A DNA stretch of 64,000 bases from Kurthia populi (GTDB lineage: Bacteria > Bacillota > Bacilli > Bacillales_A > Planococcaceae), in NCBI RefSeq assembly GCF_042686175.1, contig NZ_JBHUOR010000143.1, positions 1 to 64,000 on the forward strand. The letters are read 5' to 3'. Made by a program: the position numbers and the translations under genes. Numbering within the stretch: position 1 is the stretch's first letter; each line of letters starts with the position of its first letter. Below are positions 31,654-40,526 of the stretch, piece after piece. The notes beneath the pieces are model-generated. The model did no database searches. It saw only the letters and a list, made by a program, of their open reading frames with translations, and was not told the DNA's origin.

Positions 31654-33349
31654 GACATTTTCCTCCTTGTGCGGCAATAAGTGCAGCATAGTGACCTTGT
31701 TGTTTCATAAGTTGTTCATGGGTGCCAACTTCGACAATTTCACCATCATCAATGACAATAATCCGGTCCATATTGTGCATCCAATGCAAGCGATGCGTTG
31801 CAAAAAAGACAAGACGCTCGTCAAATAACGGTAATATGCGCTCCTTTAATTCCGCTTCCGTTTCGATATCTAGATGCGCGGTCGGTTCATCGAATAATAA
31901 TATGCGGCGGTCTTCCAGAAAAGCACGTGCTAGCGCAATTCGTTGTTCTTGTCCTCCACTCAATATTCTTCCAGATTCCCCAATCCATTCATCTAAACCA
32001 TGGGGCAATGCCTCAATTACTTCACGTAATCCCGCACGATCACAAGCCGCTATAATCGCCTCCTCACTCGCATGTGGTGTATAAAAGGCAATGTTATTGC
32101 GTAATGTATCGTGAAAAATATAAGGGTGTTGTGGAATATAATACAATTGGCGTTGCCAATCTGCATTGTATAACGATGGTAATACTTGACCATTAACCGT
32201 AATACGGCCGCCTGTCGTAGTTAAAAACCCTCCAAGTAATGATAATAACGTTGATTTCCCGGCACCTGACGCACCAATAATGCCAATTTTCTCATAGCCT
32301 TGTGCCGTTACATGCCACGCTTTTGGTATTACACGATCTTTAACACGGACGCCATCGAGCATTAATTGGCTTTTCTCATCCCACTGTGCTACCGGCGTAT
32401 GGTCAAGCGATTGTCGGTGCTCCTCTAGTGCTTGTTGAATTGTCTTAAAAGCATTTTTCCCATCAAGTGTTGCATGATAATCACTACCAAACTCGCGAAT
32501 TGGTGAAAAATAGTCCGGTGCCACAATGAGAACAGTTAATGCCGGTAATAACACGATTGTGCCATTAATTAAACCAAGCCCTAAAAACAATGCGACAATG
32601 GCAACGGATAAACTCGTAAAAAACTCGAGGGCAAATGTTGATAAAAAGGCCAAACGTAATGTGCTCATCGTTGCTTTGCGGTATTGTTCACTAACCCGCT
32701 CAATATTACGGTCATAACGTTTACTAAGTCCTAATACACGTAATGTCATAATGCCGCGTAAGGAATCTACGAAGTGGTTTGATAACTGTTCGTAGGACTC
32801 ATACTGGCGATCAGCTTTTGCCTTTGCTGCAAGACCTACAAGTGCCAAGAAAAAAATGAGAATTGGTACGACGACAACCAATATGATTGCAGAACGCACA
32901 TTTTCTGTCCAAACGAAGATGGCAATCATTAACGGAATCACCATCATATTAATAAGCTTCGGTAAAAAGAGCTTAATATACGTTTCCACATTACGAATCC
33001 CTTCAACGGCTAATGTCACCGTTTGTCCGGTTGCAGTACGCTGCGATCCTACATCAAAAATATGATGTAGTAAATCATTGCGTAAATGATGCCCCATTTT
33101 TTTCGCATAGGCCGTAATAAAGCGTTCACGTAAGGCAACAATGACTTGTTTGCCAATAAAACACACCGCAAATAACAATAAAAGAAGCCACTGTTCAGAC
33201 AGCGGCTCGTTGTGGAAAACATGCGTAATCGCTGTCGCTAAATAAATGGCTTGTAGGATGGTCATCGTGCCCTGCAACAGGGCTAGTACCCCTAAGCATA
33301 CAAATACCCCTTTAATGCGTGGTAATGTAAATAGCGCTCGATCGATCAT
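31637..33349 (-). CDS. cydD: Cytochrome bd assembly ABC transporter, CydD
   Basis: 570 residues from the ATG at 33349, chosen because GGAG lies 9 nt upstream; another ATG at 33358 is too close to that site. Six membrane helices, including the family's ALRERFITAYAKKMGHHLRNDLLHHI, precede an ABC domain with Walker A GASGAGKST, the signature LSGGQEQR, and Walker B ILLFDEPTAHLD. Its start is 12 nt past the cydB stop and its end overlaps cydC, so the four cyd genes are one transcript. It forms the exporter with CydC. Confidence 0.93.
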   Translation of the reverse strand: MIDRALFTLPRIKGVFVCLGVLALLQGTMTILQAIYLATAITHVFHNEPLSEQWLLLLLFAVCFIGKQVIVALRERFITAYAKKMGHHLRNDLLHHIFDVGSQRTATGQTVTLAVEGIRNVETYIKLFLPKLINMMVIPLMIAIFVWTENVRSAIILVVVVPILIFFLALVGLAAKAKADRQYESYEQLSNHFVDSLRGIMTLRVLGLSKRYDRNIERVSEQYRKATMSTLRLAFLSTFALEFFTSLSVAIVALFLGLGLINGTIVLLPALTVLIVAPDYFSPIREFGSDYHATLDGKNAFKTIQQALEEHRQSLDHTPVAQWDEKSQLMLDGVRVKDRVIPKAWHVTAQGYEKIGIIGASGAGKSTLLSLLGGFLTTTGGRITVNGQVLPSLYNADWQRQLYYIPQHPYIFHDTLRNNIAFYTPHASEEAIIAACDRAGLREVIEALPHGLDEWIGESGRILSGGQEQRIALARAFLEDRRILLFDEPTAHLDIETEAELKERILPLFDERLVFFATHRLHWMHNMDRIIVIDDGEIVEVGTHEQLMKQQGHYAALIAAQGGKCHERLD

Positions 33350-33361
33350 GTTCTCCATCTC

Positions 33362-34366
33362 CTATTTCTTTGTTGGGTGAATCCGTTTACGGAAAATATA
33401 GTAACTCCAAATTTGATACCCTAAAACGAATGGTAATAAGACGACTGAAATTTTTGTCATAACAGATAAGGTGTAATCGCCTGATGACGCATTATCAATC
33501 GTTAAATTAAATGCGGGGTCAATCGAGCTAATCATGACGCGTGGGAACAACCCAACGAATAACATGATGACAACCGAGGCAAAAGCAAGACCAGTCATCG
33601 TAAAAGCAATGCTTTCCTTTTTCTTTGTCGCAAATGCCCAGGCAAGTAATGTACATGCTACTGTAATCGCTAAAAATACTGGTGTAGCAACCGGTCGTAC
33701 TGTAAAGAAGTCCGTGCTCGTGTACGTTAAGACAGCGAAGACAACCTCGCCTGCTAATAACACGATAAAGAGCTTGCTTAACATTTGGCGTGCGCGCTCA
33801 CGTACAACGCCTTCTGTACGAATCCCGATAAACGTTAATCCGTGAACGAGCGATAAGAGCATAACCGCTACACCACCAACGACAGAATAAACGTTCACGT
33901 AATCTGTAAATGTGCCGAATAAATGCATATCTTTATCGATTGGCATTCCTTGCACAAGACTCGTAAATAACATCCCTAGTAAAAACGGTGCGAGTGCACT
34001 ACTACCAAAAATAAGCCAGTGCCAATAGTTAATATATTTATCGGTATGTGTGTGGTGACTATATTCAATCGCCACACCACGTGCGATTAAGACAAGTAAG
34101 AAAATAACGAACAATGTGTAGTAACCTGAAAACATCGTTGCATACCAGCTAGGGAACGCCGCAAATAACGCCCCACCTGCTGTAATGAGCCAAACTTCAT
34201 TGGCATCCCAGAACGGTCCAATTGTTGACATTAATTGATTGCGTTCATTTTTATTTTTGGCAATTAGGCGCGTTGACATGCCGACGCCAAAGTCAAAACC
34301 TTCTAAGAAGAAAAATCCAGTAAATAATACGGCGATTAAGATAAACCAAAATACAGTTAAATCCAT
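33362..34366 (-). CDS. cydB: Cytochrome bd ubiquinol/menaquinol oxidase subunit II
   Basis: 334 residues with eight to nine membrane helices. The N-terminus DLTVFWFILIAVLFTGFFFLEGFDFGVGM carries the conserved GFDFGVG motif, followed by GPFWDANEVWLITAGGALFAAFP, the subunit II signature. It partners CydA in the quinol:O2 oxidoreductase in the cytoplasmic membrane. The start overlaps the cydA stop by 1 nt. The length is typical for Bacillales. Confidence 0.96.
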   Translation of the reverse strand: MDLTVFWFILIAVLFTGFFFLEGFDFGVGMSTRLIAKNKNERNQLMSTIGPFWDANEVWLITAGGALFAAFPSWYATMFSGYYTLFVIFLLVLIARGVAIEYSHHTHTDKYINYWHWLIFGSSALAPFLLGMLFTSLVQGMPIDKDMHLFGTFTDYVNVYSVVGGVAVMLLSLVHGLTFIGIRTEGVVRERARQMLSKLFIVLLAGEVVFAVLTYTSTDFFTVRPVATPVFLAITVACTLLAWAFATKKKESIAFTMTGLAFASVVIMLFVGLFPRVMISSIDPAFNLTIDNASSGDYTLSVMTKISVVLLPFVLGYQIWSYYIFRKRIHPTKK

Positions 34367-35769
34367 TATTTAAACGCCTCCTTATCCATTAAATCAACAT
34401 TTTCTTGCTTTGGTGCTGTATCGATAATTGACGGTCCTTGTTTTGCGACGCGTGCAACCATGTAAATCATAATAATCGCTAAAATAACATAGGCGGTACT
34501 AAATGAAATCGTTGAGAATAATAATTGTCCCATTGAAACGTTTGGTGACACCGATTGCGCCGTTGTATAGTAGCCAAACACCGTCCAAGGTTGGCGACCA
34601 ATTTCCGTCATAATCCAACCTGCTGTATTCGCAATAAATGGTGCTGCCATCGCAAACATCATTGTTCGCAGGAACCATGTTGGTGTTGCCAAAATACCTT
34701 TTCGACGATTACCGAACCATAAACCAAGTATTGATAATACGAGCATGACACCACCGAAGCCTGCCATAATACGGAAACTCCAAAATACAGGCCATACAGG
34801 TGGAATGTAGTCTACACCTTCACCATATTTTTCTTCGTATTTCGCTTGCAGTGTTTTCATCCCTTCCACAGAGCCACTGAATTCACCATATGCTAAATAA
34901 CTTAACGCAAATGGTAAGTCGATATTCCACGTATTTTTTTCCTCTTGTTGGTCACCGATGGCTAAAATTGTCCATGCTGCCGGGTCCTCTGAGTCATCCC
35001 AAAGCGCTTCAGAAGCGGCCATTTTCATTGGTTGTGAGTCCATTAAATGTTTTGCTTGTGCGTGTCCAGAAAATGCAATCGCAAGTGACGCGATCGCCGC
35101 AACAATCATTGAGACGTTAAATGATGTTTTGAAAAACTCGACGTCTTTTTTCTTTAACAAGTTATAGGCACTAATCCCACCGATAACGAATGCGCCAGTT
35201 GCTAATGCGCCAAATACAGTATGCGGGAATTCCACTTGAAGCTGTGGATTTGTTAACAGCGCCATAAAGTCTGTTAATACCGCTTTGCCATCTTGAATTT
35301 CAAAGCCTACAGGTTCTTGCATAAATGAGTTGGCTGCTAAAATCCAAAGCGCCGATAGTAATGTCCCAATACTAACGAGCCATGCAGAAACGGTTATGAC
35401 CCAATCGGGTAATTTGCCGCGTCCAAACATCCAAATACCGATAAATGTAGATTCCATAAAGAATGCTAAAAGTGCTTCTACTGCTAATGGTGCGCCGAAT
35501 ACGTCACCCATAAAGCGCGAATATTCAGACCAGTTCATGCCGAATTGGAATTCTTGTAAAATCCCTGTTACAACGCCTATCGCAAAGGATAGTAAAAAAA
35601 TCTTACCCCAGAATTTTGCCATGCGTAAGTATTCTGCTTTTTTCTTAAATAAATACATCGTTTCGAAGATCGCGACGATAAAAATAGTCCCAATCGAAAG
35701 CGGAACGAAGAAGAAGTGAAAAATCGTTGTCAGTGCATATTGCACACGAGCCAACTCTAAAACATCCAT
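34366..35769 (-). CDS. cydA: Cytochrome bd quinol oxidase subunit I
   Basis: 467 residues. The heme b595 ligand is His18 (ALTTIFHFFFVPLSIG), the b558 His is in QVEFPHTVFGALATG, and the second b558 ligand Met is in WSFRIMAGFGG. The quinol-binding Q-loop (residues ~250-320, IGDQQEEKNTWNID...) is short, as in Bacillus enzymes rather than E. coli. It reduces oxygen to water with menaquinol at low oxygen. AAAGGAGG sits 7 nt before the ATG. Two long inverted repeats lie upstream (35858-35898 and 35916-35991). Confidence 0.96.
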   Translation of the reverse strand: MDVLELARVQYALTTIFHFFFVPLSIGTIFIVAIFETMYLFKKKAEYLRMAKFWGKIFLLSFAIGVVTGILQEFQFGMNWSEYSRFMGDVFGAPLAVEALLAFFMESTFIGIWMFGRGKLPDWVITVSAWLVSIGTLLSALWILAANSFMQEPVGFEIQDGKAVLTDFMALLTNPQLQVEFPHTVFGALATGAFVIGGISAYNLLKKKDVEFFKTSFNVSMIVAAIASLAIAFSGHAQAKHLMDSQPMKMAASEALWDDSEDPAAWTILAIGDQQEEKNTWNIDLPFALSYLAYGEFSGSVEGMKTLQAKYEEKYGEGVDYIPPVWPVFWSFRIMAGFGGVMLVLSILGLWFGNRRKGILATPTWFLRTMMFAMAAPFIANTAGWIMTEIGRQPWTVFGYYTTAQSVSPNVSMGQLLFSTISFSTAYVILAIIMIYMVARVAKQGPSIIDTAPKQENVDLMDKEAFK

Positions 35770-35857
35770 TGTGCATCCTCCTTTTTTTGAAGCTTGTCAT
35801 TTATTTTTACAGTTACAGTATACTGCACAATTTTAAGAAAAATAACCTATAATTCAA

Positions 35858-35898
35858 AAAAAGTTTCACGATTACGTGTTCAAATTGTGAAACTTTTT
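35858..35898. promoter_or_regulatory. 12-bp inverted repeat upstream of cydA
   Basis: AAAAAGTTTCAC (35858-35869) and GTGAAACTTTTT (35887-35898) are perfect complements around a 17-nt loop. On the minus strand the hairpin is followed by seven U, so it may terminate the nnrDE transcript before the cydA promoter. It could also act as an operator or attenuator for the cyd operon. It is not a Rex box: the spacing is wrong. Confidence 0.5.
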
Positions 35899-35915
35899 AA
35901 AGGTTCTACATTTCT

Positions 35916-35991
35916 TTTTTTACCTTTTTCATAGGTATTTATTATTAAAAAATTAGTTATCACTGGTTTTATTAACTTTAAAGGTAAAAAA
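35916..35991. repeat. Second inverted repeat between nnrDE and cydA
   Basis: TTTTTTACCTTT (35916-35927) and AAAGGTAAAAAA (35980-35991) pair perfectly over 12 bp, 52 nt apart. The purpose is unclear. It lies 50 nt past the nnrDE stop. Confidence 0.5.
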
Positions 35992-36042
35992 TAATGCCTG
36001 ACGTCAAAAATTTGTCACACTGCTGTTTCAACTTAGACAAAT

Positions 36043-37578
36043 TCACTTCACAAAACACGCAATTAGCTGTCCTAAATGTGTCACAACCATTTCAGGTGTT
36101 ACGCTGTAATGACTATGCTGTGCGGCAAGTTTTTCCGCGGTCTCTGCCTGTAAATATGCCGCGGTATACAACGCTTGCTCCGCCGGCACGCGCTGTGTCA
36201 CGAATGATAAAATCAAGCCGGTTAAAACGTCGCCACTCCCTCCTTTTCCAAGAGCACTGCTGCCAATTGGGATGAGCCACTGTGCTCCGTCTGGCGTCGC
36301 TACAATCGAACGATGCCCTTTTAATAACACATATACCCCGAATTTCTGTGCTAAATCGCGCGCATACGAAAATCGATGTTGTTCAATCTCTGCAATGGTC
36401 GTATCGCATAACATGGCCATTTCTCCTGGGTGCGGCGTCAAGATAACACATTTGCCCGTCGCACGAACATGTTGTAACAACGGTTTCATCATATAGAGAC
36501 CGTCCGCATCAACGATAATCGTCTCCGGTCCTTCAAGCGCCAACAGCCATGCTGCAACTTCTTGAAGCTGCGCTGCACGCCCTAACCCTGGTCCAAACGC
36601 TACCGCGCGTATTTTTGTAAAATCATGTAGCGCAACGCCTTCTTTTGTCATATACCCATCTTCTGACGCCGCGCTCTTTAATAATACTTCCGGCGCTTGT
36701 AACATCATGCTTGGCATTAATCCTTCGGGTACAATAAGCGAAATAAGCCCAATGCCACTATGAAACACCGCCTTGGCACTATAGAGCGGTGCGCCAACAT
36801 AATGCTGCGAGCCACCAATCACTGCACCATGACCAAATGTCCCCTTATGACCATCTAACGGGCGTGCCGGTAACGCCGCTTTGACGAGCGCGGGCGTAAC
36901 AATTGTTGGTGCCGTCATGTGAAGTGTGTCCACAAGGGTTTCGGGCACTGAAATATCGACCACTATAAGCTCGCCTATATAATGCGAAGCTTGTTGTAAA
37001 TAGCAACCAATTTTCGGTTGTGCTAGCGTCAGCGTATAATCCGCTTCAATCGCCGCATCGACAACTTCCCCACTATTAGCATGTAAACCTGATGGTAAAT
37101 CAATCGCCACAACCATTTTTTCGAGCGCATTTATTAGCGGAATTAACCATGTCATATGCCCACGCAATGCCCCGCTCGCACCCGTACCTAGTAAACAATC
37201 GATTAGCACGGCACAAGAGGCCAACCAAGCTGTTGTTTGCACTTCTTCTATTAGTAATGTCACCGGAATACCACGGCGTTTTAAAATATGATACTGTGTT
37301 TTGGCATCGCCACGTAATTGCTGTTCCTCGACAGCTAGTCCAATCCGGACATCATAGCCTAAATCAATGAGACGCCTAGCGATGACAAAACCGTCGCCGC
37401 CGTTATTACCGGTACCGCACACGATCGCAATGCGCTCATGCGTAAGTAACTCATGCTCGCGCAGGGCCATCACGACGGCATTGCCGGCAATTTCCATTAA
37501 TGTGCCGCCATCGATACCAATCGTCTCAATCGTATAGCGCTCAAGCGCCTGCATTTGTGCTGTTGTTAATGCATACAT
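36043..37578 (-). CDS. nnr: Bifunctional NAD(P)H-hydrate epimerase / ADP-dependent dehydratase
   Basis: 511 residues from the ATG at 37578, with AAGGGGG 8 nt upstream; the open frame reaches 37719 but without signals. The N-terminal ~200 residues are the YjeF_N epimerase (CGTGNNGGDGFVIARRL). The rest is a ribokinase-fold dehydratase with HKGTFGHGAVIGGS, KTFGVYVLLKGHRSIVATPDG-like segments, and the catalytic GKGGSGDVLTGLI. It repairs hydrated NADH and NADPH. The fusion is the normal form in Bacillales. Divergent from a 78-aa gene, with which it shares an 85-nt intergenic space. Confidence 0.93.
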   Translation of the reverse strand: MYALTTAQMQALERYTIETIGIDGGTLMEIAGNAVVMALREHELLTHERIAIVCGTGNNGGDGFVIARRLIDLGYDVRIGLAVEEQQLRGDAKTQYHILKRRGIPVTLLIEEVQTTAWLASCAVLIDCLLGTGASGALRGHMTWLIPLINALEKMVVAIDLPSGLHANSGEVVDAAIEADYTLTLAQPKIGCYLQQASHYIGELIVVDISVPETLVDTLHMTAPTIVTPALVKAALPARPLDGHKGTFGHGAVIGGSQHYVGAPLYSAKAVFHSGIGLISLIVPEGLMPSMMLQAPEVLLKSAASEDGYMTKEGVALHDFTKIRAVAFGPGLGRAAQLQEVAAWLLALEGPETIIVDADGLYMMKPLLQHVRATGKCVILTPHPGEMAMLCDTTIAEIEQHRFSYARDLAQKFGVYVLLKGHRSIVATPDGAQWLIPIGSSALGKGGSGDVLTGLILSFVTQRVPAEQALYTAAYLQAETAEKLAAQHSHYSVTPEMVVTHLGQLIACFVK

Positions 37579-37597
37579 GAAAAATCCCCCTTTAAAA

Positions 37598-37627
37598 TTG
37601 ACAATCATCTTCGTTCTAGTATATAAC
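37598..37627 (+). promoter_or_regulatory. Promoter of the 78-aa gene
   Basis: TTGACA (37598-37603, perfect) and TATAAC (37622-37627) are 18 nt apart, 37 nt upstream of the GTG start. Confidence 0.6.
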
Positions 37628-37663
37628 AAGTACCAATAGCTATAACAAAAGGAGGGAAATTCA

Positions 37664-37900
37664 GTGAAAAATAGTATGAAAGACTTTGCGCCACCCCGTA
37701 CAAAAGAATCGGTGGCCAATGAACTAACAAAAATACAACAACGATTGCATGAACAAAAAAAAGCGACGGCGGCGAGTTATACTGCTGCGCTACAACATGA
37801 CCCTGAATTATTACGAGAGCTCGAACAACAGCGCGCAATGGGCTTACAAGCAACGGATACAACCGCTGTTGCACAAGCATTACAGCACTTAAAAAAATAA
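37664..37900 (+). CDS. Small helical protein of unknown function
   Basis: 78 residues starting with GTG behind a strong AAAGGAGGG. Charged, Gln/Lys/Glu-rich and almost entirely helical, with heptad-like ELTKIQQRLHEQKKATAASYTAALQHDPELLRELEQQR, so it may form a coiled coil. No membrane segment, signal peptide or cysteine. It stands alone between nnrDE (divergent) and the alanine symporter. Function unknown. Confidence 0.6.
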   Translation: MKNSMKDFAPPRTKESVANELTKIQQRLHEQKKATAASYTAALQHDPELLRELEQQRAMGLQATDTTAVAQALQHLKK

Positions 37901-37948
37901 TGATACGCGCGGCATAGTTTATATTGAAAAATTATTGCACTATTATAA

Positions 37949-37971
37949 ATAAACAATCAACGTTTGTTTAT
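37949..37971. promoter_or_regulatory. Inverted repeat (possible operator) upstream of the alanine symporter
   Basis: ATAAACAA (37949-37956) and TTGTTTAT (37964-37971) are perfect complements, 7 nt apart, just upstream of a TATACT -10-like hexamer (37984-37989) and 42 nt before the symporter start. Confidence 0.45.
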
Positions 37972-38012
37972 AACGATTAGGGGTATACTGTCCTATTGAA
38001 AGGACTGATTAC

Positions 38013-39440
38013 ATGGATATGTTAGACAAGTTTATTCTCATGCTGAACGACTATCTTTATTCCTATGCCATTATCGCTATTATTTTAGTCGTCGGCATTT
38101 TCTTCACCATTCGTGGACGCGGGATGCAGTTCACATTATTCCCTGAAATGTTCCGCGTGTTAACGGACAAAGCTACAATTGATGGTAAAGGCAAAAAAGG
38201 GGTTTCTTCCTTCCAAGCCTTTACGATTTCCGCCGCATCACGTATTGGTACTGGTAATATTGCCGGTGTCGCAACCGCGATTGCATTAGGTGGACCGGGG
38301 GCTGTGTTTTGGATGTGGGTAATGGCATTAATTGCCGCTGCTTCTTCATTCGTCGAAAGTACACTCGCACAGCTTTATAAAATTCGCGATGGCAATGACT
38401 TCCGTGGGGGCCCTGCGTACTATATGGAACGTGGCCTCAACAAGCGCTGGATGGGAATTGTCTTTGCGATTGCCATTACGCTTTGCTATGGCTTTGTATT
38501 TAATGCCGTTCAAACGAATACTATCGCCGCTTCAATGGGCAACAGTTTTGGCTTTGACAAAGTCTGGGTTGGGATTGTCGTTGTTATTTTAACAGCGATG
38601 ATTATTTTCGGTGGCGTACAACGCATCGTTCAAGTCACACAATGGCTTGTACCAGTGATGGCGATTGCTTATATCGGCATTGCGATTGTTATTATTATTT
38701 TAAACTTCACATCACTTCCTAGCGTTTTTGCGTTAATCTTTGAGAAAGCCTTTACCTTTGAAGCCGGTGCTGGTGGTGCCGTCGGTGCAGCCATTATGCA
38801 AGGCTTTAAACGCGGGTTATTCTCAAATGAAGCAGGTCTTGGTTCTGCGCCAAATGCCGCGGCAACAGCCAATGTTTCTCACCCCGTTAAACAAGGACTT
38901 ATTCAAACATTAGGCGTTTTCGTAGATACGATGCTCGTTTGTACCGCGACTGCCGCAATCGTTCTATTAAGTGGTGTTTACCAAAATGTTGATGGACAAA
39001 ATTCACGTGTTGACATTACACAGGAATCGCTTGTTGTACAACTTGGCGACTGGGCCGGTATTTTCTTAACGGTGGCAATCTTTATGTTTGCCTTTAGTTC
39101 TGTTATCGGCAACTATTACTACGGTGAAACGAACTTAGATTTCATTAAAAAATCCAAAAAAATGATGCTATTTTATCGTCTTCTTGTATTAGGATTTGTA
39201 ATGTTCGGTGCCATGGCAAAAGTATCACTCGTATGGAACTTAGCTGATTTCTTTATGGCCATCATGGCATTAATTAACTTAGTAGCGATTTTCATGCTTA
39301 ATAAAACGGCATTCCGCTTACTAAAAGATTATCGTGCACAACGTAAAAAAGGCAAAGACCCGGTATTTTATGCGGATACAATGCCGGACCTTAAAAATAT
39401 TGAATGCTGGGACCGCAAAGATCACCCAGAGAACAAGTAA
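38013..39440 (+). CDS. Sodium:alanine symporter family protein (AGCS)
   Basis: 475 residues with about eleven membrane helices. The family signature is clear: GVSSFQAFTISAASRIGTGNIAGVATAIALGGPGAVFWMW in outline, then GGPAYYMERGL and FKRGLFSNEAGLGSAPNAAATA. It should import alanine or glycine with Na+. B. subtilis AlsT (with glutamine transport) is the nearest well-known relative, so the exact substrate is open. GAAAGGA lies 9 nt before the ATG. An 8-bp inverted repeat sits upstream. Repeat copy C follows the stop by 4 nt. Confidence 0.93.
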   Translation: MDMLDKFILMLNDYLYSYAIIAIILVVGIFFTIRGRGMQFTLFPEMFRVLTDKATIDGKGKKGVSSFQAFTISAASRIGTGNIAGVATAIALGGPGAVFWMWVMALIAAASSFVESTLAQLYKIRDGNDFRGGPAYYMERGLNKRWMGIVFAIAITLCYGFVFNAVQTNTIAASMGNSFGFDKVWVGIVVVILTAMIIFGGVQRIVQVTQWLVPVMAIAYIGIAIVIIILNFTSLPSVFALIFEKAFTFEAGAGGAVGAAIMQGFKRGLFSNEAGLGSAPNAAATANVSHPVKQGLIQTLGVFVDTMLVCTATAAIVLLSGVYQNVDGQNSRVDITQESLVVQLGDWAGIFLTVAIFMFAFSSVIGNYYYGETNLDFIKKSKKMMLFYRLLVLGFVMFGAMAKVSLVWNLADFFMAIMALINLVAIFMLNKTAFRLLKDYRAQRKKGKDPVFYADTMPDLKNIECWDRKDHPENK

Positions 39441-39444
39441 GCAT

Positions 39445-39573
39445 AAAAAGAAGCTGGAACAAAACACGTCATGTTCCTTTTTCAGTGTTCACAACAAAAA
39501 ACCGGAACCGCGCTGTGGCGCGATTCCGGTTTTTCTTATGCTCCTAGGAGCGGTTGTTTTTACGCATATGTCC
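39445..39573 (+). repeat. Intergenic repeat family, copy C
   Basis: Same orientation as copy A. It starts AAAAGAAGCTGGAACAAAAC and its central hairpin AAAACCGGAAccGCGC / GCGCgatTCCGGTTTT is intact. The right arm is truncated (GCATATGTCC, no AGCCTCTTT). It lies between the converging stops of the alanine symporter (39440) and the C39-like gene (39577). Confidence 0.82.
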
Positions 39574-39576
39574 TAT

Positions 39577-40452
39577 TTATCTTACGACAACGGCCTGTTT
39601 TTTTGCATTATATGCTTTTTCAAGTGCATAGCCATTGATCCAGTACGTTCCTTGCTCTGAAGATGGATCAGCTACTTTGTATTCACCAATTGTTGAATCA
39701 TAGCCTGTTAGTAAAACGATGTGTAAATTATCTACCGCTTCTTCTGAGCCCGGTGTTCCAAAGTCCCATTCGCCGATAACAGGTGCAGCAAAATCTTTTG
39801 TAACATATAGTATAACGGGGTTACCAAGTGCTAATTCATGTTGAATCTCTTGCATATCACTACCTGAAATATCTTCTACTGTTTGTGCATAGCGTTCTTT
39901 TGCATATGCTGCGAGTGGTGCTGGGTAAATTGTTTGATAATAGCCTGCTGGTGACGCTTCATAAGGTGAGCCAACAAAGCCTTCATTTGGGTTGCGTTCT
40001 GCTGTTGGCATATTCGCTAATAGTGTTTTGAAATCGTCTTCTGTGTATTGTTTGTATTGTAGTGCCATTAATAATGCCGCACCCTCACAGCCAAATGGTG
40101 CGTTAACAGGTGCGTATTGATTGATCACTGGTACATCAAGCTCAATATGTTTGGCATCGGCTATTTGCGGTAAAACCGATTCGTCTAAAATGAAGCCGTG
40201 ACCGAATGGCGTTTCAACTTCAAACCAAACGTTTTTATCGATATGTTTTTTTGCGATAACTGTTACGACTGTCGCAATCGGTAAAATATGTGTAACAGAT
40301 GCATTTGTATCCATTAATGCATATAATTTTGTGTCATCTGTAAACGTCACAAATGGCTCTGGTGAAGCATTTTTCTTTGCTTGATTAACTGCAAGCGCTG
40401 TAGCACCCGCAGCAATTCCTAGTACTAATCCTACTTTGACTGATTTTTTCAT
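39577..40452 (-). CDS. Exported protein with SH3-like and C39-like peptidase domains
   Basis: 291 residues. A signal-anchor helix at about 7-23 (VGLVLGIAAGATALAVNQA) is followed by an SH3-like stretch and then a papain-like C39_2 domain. The probable catalytic Cys is in APFGCEGAALLMALQYK, the His in DNLHIVLLTGYD, and a following Asp in YKVADPSSEQGTYWI. Such proteins are usually cell-wall peptidases or bacteriocin-type cysteine hydrolases, but the substrate is unknown. Monocistronic; repeat copy C is at its 3' end. Confidence 0.78.
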   Translation of the reverse strand: MKKSVKVGLVLGIAAGATALAVNQAKKNASPEPFVTFTDDTKLYALMDTNASVTHILPIATVVTVIAKKHIDKNVWFEVETPFGHGFILDESVLPQIADAKHIELDVPVINQYAPVNAPFGCEGAALLMALQYKQYTEDDFKTLLANMPTAERNPNEGFVGSPYEASPAGYYQTIYPAPLAAYAKERYAQTVEDISGSDMQEIQHELALGNPVILYVTKDFAAPVIGEWDFGTPGSEEAVDNLHIVLLTGYDSTIGEYKVADPSSEQGTYWINGYALEKAYNAKKQAVVVR

Positions 40453-40526
40453 TTTTTTCTTCCTTTCGCAATTCAGACGTTACTTGTATTATACAAATAG
40501 CCTAATTCAATTGTCACGCACAAGCC

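Noticed and set aside
35858..35898. Rex-box for cydA
   Set aside because: A Rex site is TTGTGA-N6-TCACAA; here the arms are in the opposite order and 17 nt apart.
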